NCBI GenBank assembly: GCA_038214085.1
Contig: JBBQSF010000166.1
Coordinates: 1 to 5,119 of the forward strand
Length of the DNA stretch: 5,119 nucleotides
Source of the DNA: JBBQSF01 sp038214085
GTDB lineage: Bacteria; Bacteroidota; Bacteroidia; Bacteroidales; CG2-30-32-10
Direction of reading: 5' to 3'
Shown here piece by piece: positions 1 through 5,119 of the stretch (position 1 is the stretch's first letter; the number at the start of each line of letters is the position of its first letter). Under the pieces are notes generated by a model that worked only from the letters and a program-made list of their open reading frames with translations, was not told the DNA's origin and did no database searches. The translations under genes were made by a program, and so were the position numbers.

Positions 1-11
1 ATTTAAATTTT

Positions 12-1319
12 ATGAGTATTAGTATAGGTATAAGGCACGAAGATAAATACAAAATGGAGCGCCGTTCTCCAATAGTTCCAAAACATGCCGAATGGTTGAT
101 CAAGCACCAAAATATTGATATTTCGGTTCAAACTTCCGAAAAAAGAATTTTTACTGAGGAAGAATATATAAAAGCCGGAGCCAAGATAGTTAAAGACCTT
201 AAAAAATGCAATGTAATTTTAGGCGTTAAAGAAATGCCAATTCATTTTTTTGAAGAGGGCAAAACCTATGTTTTTTTCGCACATGTTATCAAAGGGCAAA
301 AACAAAATATGCCCATGTTAAAAAAAATGATGGAACTGCGCTGCAACCTGATTGATTATGAAAAAGTAGTTGATGAACAAAATAAAAGGTTGATATTTTT
401 TGGCCGCTATGCAGGATTGGCAGGAATGATCAACTCATTTTGGTCGCTGGGATTGCGTTTAAAATATTACGGATACGATTCTAAGCTTTCCAAAGTCAGA
501 CAGGCTCATACTTATAACACATTGGCCGAGGCAAAAGAAGATATTTCAACCATCGGTCAGCTTATTGCCGAAAATGGAATACCTGAAGAATTACGCCCAT
601 TTGTAATTGGGTTTACGGGTTATGGTAATGTATCAAACGGAGCTCAAGAAATTTGCGGCCTGCTTCCTGTAAAAGAAATTACACCCGAAAAATTACTTAC
701 ACTCAAAAACAGAAAAAAACTTCCCAACAATATTGTATATAAAGTAATTTTTCGCGAAGAACATCTTGTTAAACATAACGATCCGGAAAAAGAATTTGAC
801 TTGCAGGATTATTACAACAATCCCGAAAATTATCACAGCCAGTTCGAAAAGTATGTGCCACATTTGTCAATGCTGATTAATGCTATGTACTGGGACACAC
901 AATACCCTAAGCTAATCACCAAAGAATATTTGAAAAAGCTTTATCATAAGGGACGTCCTAAATTAAACATGATTGGCGATATTACTTGCGATGTAGAAGG
1001 AAGTATTGAATGTACTTTAAAAGGCACTGAAATTGAAGATCCAATATTTGTTTACAATCCTTTTACAGAACAAATTACTATGGGTTACGAAGGCGAAGGA
1101 ATACTTGATATGTCGGTTGATATTCTTCCCAGCGAATTGCCCCGCGATGCTTCTTTAGGATTCAGCGAAGTGCTGAAAAACTTTGTAAAACCTATTGCCA
1201 TTGCTGATTACTCTTTGCCCTACGAAGAACTTGATCTTCCTCGTGCTATTAAAAAAGCATTAATTCTTCACAATGGTGAACTTACACCTAATTTTAAATA
1301 TCTTGAACAACATTTATAG
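12..1319 (+). CDS. Lysine-ketoglutarate reductase-type (saccharopine-forming) dehydrogenase, LKR half of LKR/SDH
   Basis: The protein (435 aa) is predicted to reductively condense L-lysine with 2-oxoglutarate to saccharopine in the cytoplasm, the first step of the saccharopine route. Residues 5-150 read as an alanine dehydrogenase/transhydrogenase N-terminal-type domain: IGIRHEDK and ERRSPIVP near the start, GVKEMP at 71-76, and FFAHVIKGQKQNMP at 88-101. K73 and H91 sit where yeast saccharopine dehydrogenase Lys1 has its acid-base Lys/His pair; this equivalence is from memory. A nucleotide-binding glycine motif, GYGNVSNGAQE, lies at 203-213. It is followed by HNDPEKEFDLQDYY (255-268), INAMYW (289-294), DITCDVEGSIE (323-333) and VDILPSELPRDAS (369-381), all strongly reminiscent of the LKR domain of animal and plant AASS/LKR-SDH. 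The length fits a complete stand-alone LKR domain. The saccharopine dehydrogenase gene follows 19 bp downstream. The ATG at 12 is chosen because the family N-terminus begins there; only 11 bp lie upstream and contain no in-frame stop, so a slightly longer start cannot be excluded. Reaction direction and NADH/NADPH preference cannot be read from the sequence. Confidence 0.88.
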   Translation: MSISIGIRHEDKYKMERRSPIVPKHAEWLIKHQNIDISVQTSEKRIFTEEEYIKAGAKIVKDLKKCNVILGVKEMPIHFFEEGKTYVFFAHVIKGQKQNMPMLKKMMELRCNLIDYEKVVDEQNKRLIFFGRYAGLAGMINSFWSLGLRLKYYGYDSKLSKVRQAHTYNTLAEAKEDISTIGQLIAENGIPEELRPFVIGFTGYGNVSNGAQEICGLLPVKEITPEKLLTLKNRKKLPNNIVYKVIFREEHLVKHNDPEKEFDLQDYYNNPENYHSQFEKYVPHLSMLINAMYWDTQYPKLITKEYLKKLYHKGRPKLNMIGDITCDVEGSIECTLKGTEIEDPIFVYNPFTEQITMGYEGEGILDMSVDILPSELPRDASLGFSEVLKNFVKPIAIADYSLPYEELDLPRAIKKALILHNGELTPNFKYLEQHL

Positions 1320-1338
1320 AATATAACGAAATATTATC

Positions 1339-2682
1339 ATGGAAAACAAAAAAGTTTTAATTCTTGGAGCAGGTCTCGTTGCTCAGCCTATCATTCATTA
1401 TTTGCTGAATAATGGATTCAATGTTACGGTTGCATCTAATACACCTGAGCGTGGCGAAAAAATGATTGGTGGCTACGATAATGGGAAAAACATAAAGTGG
1501 AGTGTTGAGGATACCGATTCTCTTGATAAATTAGTTGCCGAAAATGATTTGGTGGTAAGTCTATTGCCATATGCGTTTCATTTAACAATTGCTGAATATG
1601 CTATTAAGCATAAAAAGAATATGGTTACCACTTCCTATGTAAAACCCGAAATGCAGGAATTGGATGCAATAGCAAAAGCAAACAATATAATAATCCTTAA
1701 TGAATGCGGACTAGATCCCGGTATCGATCACATGTCTGCCATGCGTATCATTGATCACGTGCATCAGAAAAATGGAAAAATAGTTGATTTTTATTCTATT
1801 TGCGGAGCTCTGCCAGCAAAAGAAGCGGCAACAAATCCTTTCAGATATAAGTTTTCCTGGAGTCCCAAAGGTGTAGTAATGGCTGGAAACAATGATGCCC
1901 GTTATTTGAAAAAAGGAAAAGTAATAGAAGTGCCAACAAAAGATTTATTTAAAAATCCATTTTCTGTAAATTATCCCGATGTTGACGTACTTGAAGTTTA
2001 TCCAAACAGAGATTCAATTTCTTATATTGATATTTATGGTATTCCTGAAGTTAAAACGATTTTCAGGGGAACATTCCGTTTTAAAGGATGGTGCGAAACC
2101 ATTGATGCAATGAAAGCTCTGAATCTTATTTCTTATGAAAAAATTAATCTGACTGGTAAAACTTTTGCCGATTTTATTGCAATTCAAATCGGTGCTGATT
2201 CATCGGATAAAATAAAAGAGAAAACAGCGACTTTCCTGAATATGTCTGTCGATTCTTATGCAATTTCCACTATGGAATGGCTTGGTTTGTTTGAAGAAAA
2301 GAAAATGGGCAGAACTATTGAAAGTCCTTTTGAAATCACTTCTGATCTCATGATCGAAAAAATGCAGTTGGGTAAGGACGAAAGAGATATGGTAGTGATG
2401 CAACATACATTTTTAGCCGAATATCCTGATGGCAAACGTGAAGTGATTCGTTCACGCATGCTTGATTTTGGAACCTTATCTACTGATACAGCTATTGCCC
2501 GAACTGTTGCTTTGCCCGCAGCTGTTGCTGTTGAAATGATTTTACAAGGGAAAATTAATGTAAAAGGTGTTTATCGCCCAGTAATTCCTCAGATTTACAA
2601 TCCAATTCTCGACCGTTTGGAAGCTATGGATATCAAGATGATTGAAGAATATGGTTTGCCCGAATCGGAGAATATAAAATAA
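1339..2682 (+). CDS. Saccharopine dehydrogenase, L-glutamate-forming (LYS9-like, SDH half of LKR/SDH)
   Basis: The protein (447 aa) is predicted to oxidise saccharopine to L-glutamate and 2-aminoadipate-6-semialdehyde, the second step after the upstream LKR-type enzyme. The N-terminal Rossmann fold is clear: a beta strand VLILGAG followed by the dinucleotide motif GAGLVAQP (10-17). Then come VSLLPYAFH (73-81), TTSYVKPEM (97-105) and NECGLDPGIDHMSAM (121-135). The C-terminal saccharopine dehydrogenase domain carries NPFRYKFSWSPKGV (166-179), FRGTFRFKGWCE (242-253), MVVMQHTF (351-358) and a closing ALPAAVAVEMIL helix (391-402). These motifs match the eukaryotic Lys9/AASS C-terminal half, and the length is close to yeast Lys9 (about 446 aa), so it appears complete. 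No Shine-Dalgarno sequence precedes the ATG; the leader is A/T-rich. The gene sits 19 bp after the LKR-type gene and 1 bp before the J-domain gene, implying one operon. In bacteria that make lysine through diaminopimelate this pair would work catabolically; that direction is inferred. The semialdehyde dehydrogenase needed next is not in the window. Other members of the broad saccharopine dehydrogenase-like family are less likely because both domains match the true enzyme. Confidence 0.9.
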   Translation: MENKKVLILGAGLVAQPIIHYLLNNGFNVTVASNTPERGEKMIGGYDNGKNIKWSVEDTDSLDKLVAENDLVVSLLPYAFHLTIAEYAIKHKKNMVTTSYVKPEMQELDAIAKANNIIILNECGLDPGIDHMSAMRIIDHVHQKNGKIVDFYSICGALPAKEAATNPFRYKFSWSPKGVVMAGNNDARYLKKGKVIEVPTKDLFKNPFSVNYPDVDVLEVYPNRDSISYIDIYGIPEVKTIFRGTFRFKGWCETIDAMKALNLISYEKINLTGKTFADFIAIQIGADSSDKIKEKTATFLNMSVDSYAISTMEWLGLFEEKKMGRTIESPFEITSDLMIEKMQLGKDERDMVVMQHTFLAEYPDGKREVIRSRMLDFGTLSTDTAIARTVALPAAVAVEMILQGKINVKGVYRPVIPQIYNPILDRLEAMDIKMIEEYGLPESENIK

Positions 2683-2686
2683 AATG
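2667..2686 (+). promoter_or_regulatory. Stop-start junction suggesting translational coupling
   Basis: The saccharopine dehydrogenase stop codon TAA (2680-2682) is separated by one A from the ATG (2684-2686) of the next gene. A GGAG at 2667-2670 lies about 13 nt before the ATG, too far to be a convincing Shine-Dalgarno site. The A-rich run between them resembles typical Bacteroidota leaders. The near-overlap suggests that ribosomes ending the dehydrogenase re-initiate on the J-domain gene, so the two would be expressed together. This is inference from spacing only. Confidence 0.4.
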
Positions 2687-3403
2687 GCAAAGTATGGCAA
2701 ATGGCTTGCAGGTGGTCTGGGATGGGTTCTTTTAGGACCCATTGGCGGAATTGTTGGTTTTGTCCTTGGGACGATTATCGATGAAATGAAGATTACTTCA
2801 ACTGCCGGGCCGCAAAATACCAACTCCGGCGATTTTAGTGTAAGTCTTCTGATTCTGGCCGGATCTGTTATGAAAGCTGACGGAAAAGTTCTTAAATCAG
2901 AACTTGAATTTGTGAGAAAATTTTTCGCACAACAATTCGGAAAACGTCAGGCGGATGAACAGATTCTTTTTTTGAGAGAAGTTTTAAAACAGAATTATGC
3001 TTTACGCGACGTATGCAATCAAATTAGGGCTTATATGGATAGCCCAGCACGATTACAGTTGGTTCATTTTTTATTCGGAATTTCATTGTCCGATGGAACA
3101 GTTCACGCTAAAGAAATTGAAGTAATCAGTCAGATTGCTGCTTTTCTTGGAATATCTGTTGCCGATTATGAATCATTAAAAGCCATGTTTGTTAAGGACG
3201 TTAGCAGTGCATTCAGAATCTTGGAAGTTTCACCCGAAGCCAGTAATGAAGAAATCAAAAAAGCGTATCGTAAAATGGCTTTAAAGTACCATCCTGATAA
3301 AGTAAGCACCATGGGCGAAGAAGTTCAAAAAGCTGCAAATGAAAAATTTAAGCAGTTGAATAATGCTTACGAATCCATTAAAAAAGAACGGGGAATTAAT
3401 TAA
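2684..3403 (+). CDS. DjlA-like membrane co-chaperone: TerB-like domain plus C-terminal J domain
   Basis: The protein (239 aa) is predicted to be a J-domain co-chaperone that stimulates a DnaK-type Hsp70, probably at the inner membrane. Residues 8-32 form a hydrophobic, glycine-rich segment with GGLGW and GPIGGIVGFVLG, compatible with one membrane helix or hairpin; glycine zippers of this kind also occur in DjlA. Residues 50-170 are helical and TerB-like, with two repeated acidic motifs, KADGKVLKSELE (64-75) and SDGTVHAKEIEVI (136-148). The J domain occupies about 175-236: SAFRILEVSPEASNEEIKKAY, then the diagnostic HPD at 203-205 preceded by RKMALKY, and a final FKQLNNAYESIKK helix. HPD is intact, so the J domain should be functional. 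Domain order (membrane segment, TerB, J) matches E. coli DjlA, which is slightly longer at about 271 aa. The gene starts one base after the saccharopine dehydrogenase stop. No functional tie to lysine metabolism is evident. The client is unknown, and a more general TerB/DnaJ protein annotation would be equally fair. Confidence 0.85.
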   Translation: MAKYGKWLAGGLGWVLLGPIGGIVGFVLGTIIDEMKITSTAGPQNTNSGDFSVSLLILAGSVMKADGKVLKSELEFVRKFFAQQFGKRQADEQILFLREVLKQNYALRDVCNQIRAYMDSPARLQLVHFLFGISLSDGTVHAKEIEVISQIAAFLGISVADYESLKAMFVKDVSSAFRILEVSPEASNEEIKKAYRKMALKYHPDKVSTMGEEVQKAANEKFKQLNNAYESIKKERGIN

Positions 3404-3458
3404 TCGTGCTTTTCGAATATTCTTTTTCTTATCTTGCATTGAATTTAAAATCTCAAAA
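3404..3458 (+). other. 55-bp A/T-rich intergenic spacer before the secreted CotH gene
   Basis: This is the longest non-coding stretch in the window. It must hold any separate promoter for the downstream gene, unless that gene is read through from the operon upstream. TATCTTGC at 3430-3437 only partly resembles the Bacteroidota -7 element TAnnTTTG, and no TTTG -33 element sits at the right distance. An 8-bp palindrome GAATATTC lies at 3415-3422. No Shine-Dalgarno sequence precedes the ATG at 3459. Neither a strong promoter nor a strong terminator can be claimed. Confidence 0.3.
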
Positions 3459-5119
3459 ATGAAATATTTATTCGTTTTGCCATTGGCTATTATTTTGTTT
3501 CTGACAATTACCTTACATTCTCAGGCACAAGTTGTAATTAATGAATATTCTTGTTCCAATTTAAATCAGTTTACTGATGATGAAGGTAATTATGAGGACT
3601 GGATTGAATTGTACAATACAAGCTCAAGTGTTATAAATCTTTCAGGTTATTATTTAAGTGATGATACGGCTAATACAATGATGTGGAAAATTCCTGCGGG
3701 AATAAGTATTGGTGCTAACGGCTTTTTGCGATTTTGGGCTTCAGGCAGAGATGTTGTGGTAGCATCACATTACCACACAAATTTTAAACTTACACAAACA
3801 AAAAACACCAACGAATGGGTTGCGTTTTCAAATGCTTCTGGGACAATTATTGATTCAAAGGAATTGAAAACCGAAACACAGCTTGGGCATTCAATAGGTC
3901 GCACTCAAAACGGAGCAAGTACCTGGAGCATTTTTACCACACCAACTCCTAATGCATCTAACAATTCGCAAACACCTTATTCCGCTTATGCCAAAAAACC
4001 TGACTTCAGCTTTCCTGCAGGCTTTTATCCTTCAGCATTATCAATTACACTTACTACTTCTGAACCAAATGCAGTTATAAGATATACTACCGATGGATCA
4101 GTGGTTTCAGCAAGTTCCCCTTTATATTCTTCTGCAATTAGCATTACTGCAACTACCGTTTTGAAAGCAATTTCAATTTCTTCTAACCCAACAATCTTAC
4201 CTAGCTTTATCGAATTTAATACCTATTTTATCAATGTTAACCATTCATTGGTAGTGGTATCTATTTCCGGAACAGATGTTTCGAATCTTGCAAACGGAAA
4301 CAGCGCTTTAGAGCCTTATGGAACATTTGAATATTTCGATTTGAGCAAACAGCGAAAAGCCCGTACTTACGGCGAATACAATAAGCATGGTCAGGATTCA
4401 TGGGCTAACAGTCAGCGAAGCATCGATTTTATTTCGCGCGATGAAATGGGATACAATTATACCATTAAGGAAAAACTTTTTAACCTTTCGCCACGCGACA
4501 AATTTCAACGTATTATTTTAAGAGCTGCAGGCGACGATAATTATCCTGCCGATCATCATGCGTCAAATGTAGGAAGTGCGCATCTTCGCGATGCTTATGT
4601 TCATAGTCTTGCCAAAATTGGTGGGCTTGATCTTGATGTACGAATTTCAGAAAAAGCAATATTGTATATCGATGGTGTTTACTGGGGCGTGTACGATATT
4701 CGCGAACGCCCGGATGATCATGATTATACCGACTATTATTATGGACAAGATAAATTTCACAATCAAACAATTCTGGTATGGGGAAATACATGGGCTGAAT
4801 ATGGAGGCAATCAGGCGCTTACTGATTGGAGCACTTTATATACATATATCATGAATCATGACATGAGCAACCAGACAAATTTTGATTATGTAAACAATCA
4901 GTTAGATGTTGCCAGTTTGGTTGATTATTATATTGCAAATTCATTTACTGTATGTTCCGATTGGCTCAACTGGAATACTGGTTGGTGGCGTGGTTTGGAT
5001 TCTACTGGAACGCATCTTCGCTGGGGTTATCTTTTATGGGATAACGATGCCACATTCGGGTTTTATATCAATTATACAGGAATTCCAAATACTACTCCAA
5101 ATGCTGATCCCTGCGATGC
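3459..5119 (+). CDS. Secreted lamin-tail / chitobiase-C-like / CotH kinase-family protein (3' end cut by window)
   Basis: The reading frame is open for 553 codons to the window edge, so the C-terminus is missing. The start is supported by a signal peptide: MK, a hydrophobic core (residues 3-19) and a likely cleavage site SQA|Q after A23. No lipobox cysteine is present, so it should be exported rather than a lipoprotein. Residues 25-165 resemble a lamin-tail domain (VVINEYSCSN, then DWIELYN at 47-53, NLSGYYLSDD, and the closing TPTPNASN). Residues 181-255 resemble the chitobiase/hexosaminidase C-terminal-like beta domain (PDFSFPAGFY, IRYTTDGS at 207-214, TTVLKAIS). From about 264 onward is a CotH-type domain: SWANSQRSIDFISRDEMG, YIDGVYWGVYDIRERPDDHD (403-422), DYYIANSF (489-496), SDWLNWN (500-506) and LLWDNDATFGF (525-535). 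CotH of Bacillus is an atypical protein kinase of spore-coat proteins; in Bacteroidota the substrate is unknown. A T9SS sorting or adhesion domain could lie beyond the edge but is not visible. The preceding gene ends 55 bp upstream and shows no functional link. Confidence 0.85.
   Translation, partial: MKYLFVLPLAIILFLTITLHSQAQVVINEYSCSNLNQFTDDEGNYEDWIELYNTSSSVINLSGYYLSDDTANTMMWKIPAGISIGANGFLRFWASGRDVVVASHYHTNFKLTQTKNTNEWVAFSNASGTIIDSKELKTETQLGHSIGRTQNGASTWSIFTTPTPNASNNSQTPYSAYAKKPDFSFPAGFYPSALSITLTTSEPNAVIRYTTDGSVVSASSPLYSSAISITATTVLKAISISSNPTILPSFIEFNTYFINVNHSLVVVSISGTDVSNLANGNSALEPYGTFEYFDLSKQRKARTYGEYNKHGQDSWANSQRSIDFISRDEMGYNYTIKEKLFNLSPRDKFQRIILRAAGDDNYPADHHASNVGSAHLRDAYVHSLAKIGGLDLDVRISEKAILYIDGVYWGVYDIRERPDDHDYTDYYYGQDKFHNQTILVWGNTWAEYGGNQALTDWSTLYTYIMNHDMSNQTNFDYVNNQLDVASLVDYYIANSFTVCSDWLNWNTGWWRGLDSTGTHLRWGYLLWDNDATFGFYINYTGIPNTTPNADPCD

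Noticed and set aside
12..1319. Annotation of the first gene as alanine dehydrogenase or transhydrogenase alpha subunit.
   Set aside because: The N-terminal domain is shared, but the motifs at 203-213, 323-333 and 369-381 and the adjacent saccharopine dehydrogenase gene fit the LKR family specifically.
2200..2823. Minus-strand open frames of 67-93 codons overlapping the dehydrogenase and J-domain genes.
   Set aside because: They are antisense to two well-supported genes, have no recognisable product, and are expected by chance.
3061..3403. Possibility that the TerB-like protein is a tellurite resistance determinant.
   Set aside because: The TerB fold is shared by many proteins. No other ter genes are present, and the C-terminal J domain with HPD fits a DjlA-like co-chaperone better.
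3380..3428. Complementary arms AAAAAGAA (3381-3388) and TTCTTTTT (3420-3427) that could form an 8-bp stem downstream of the J-domain gene, with a T-rich 3' arm.
   Set aside because: The stem is almost all A-T, the loop is about 31 nt, and the left arm is inside the coding region. It does not look like a stable intrinsic terminator.
3430..3437. TATCTTGC as a possible Bacteroidota -7 promoter element for the CotH gene.
   Set aside because: It matches only four of the six fixed positions of TAnnTTTG, and no TTTG -33 box lies at the usual spacing.
4513..4854. Open frames of about 92 codons on both strands (4576-4854 on +, 4513-4791 on -).
   Set aside because: They lie inside the CotH domain, whose frame carries clear family motifs. 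Their translations show no recognisable domain.

Overview
The window is an AT-rich stretch that looks like a chromosomal segment from a member of the Bacteroidota. Three things point that way. No start codon has a good Shine-Dalgarno sequence; the leaders are A/T-rich instead. The genes are tightly packed on one strand. The last gene encodes a secreted lamin-tail / chitobiase-C-like / CotH protein, a layout common in that phylum. This placement is inference; no rRNA or other phylogenetic marker is present.

All four genes lie on the + strand. Positions 12-1319 encode a lysine-ketoglutarate reductase-type protein, and 1339-2682 encode a saccharopine dehydrogenase. Together they form the two-step saccharopine route: lysine + 2-oxoglutarate to saccharopine, then saccharopine to glutamate + 2-aminoadipate semialdehyde. 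They are separate genes, but their order matches the domain order of the fused animal and plant LKR/SDH enzyme. After a single base, 2684-3403 encodes a DjlA-like co-chaperone with an N-terminal hydrophobic glycine-rich segment, a TerB-like helical domain and a C-terminal J domain. The spacing (19 bp, then 1 bp) suggests these three genes are co-transcribed.

After a 55-bp gap, a fourth gene starts at 3459 and runs off the right edge. It encodes an exported protein with a signal peptide, a lamin-tail domain, a chitobiase/hexosaminidase C-terminal-like beta domain and a CotH-type kinase-like domain. It has no visible functional link to the lysine genes.

I see no RNA genes, mobile elements, CRISPR arrays, long repeats or strong terminators. 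There is no non-coding stretch longer than 55 bp. I do not find a clearly new system. The points most worth a second look are the split LKR/SDH pair, the coupling of a membrane J-protein to it, and the kinase-like active-site pattern in the secreted CotH protein.
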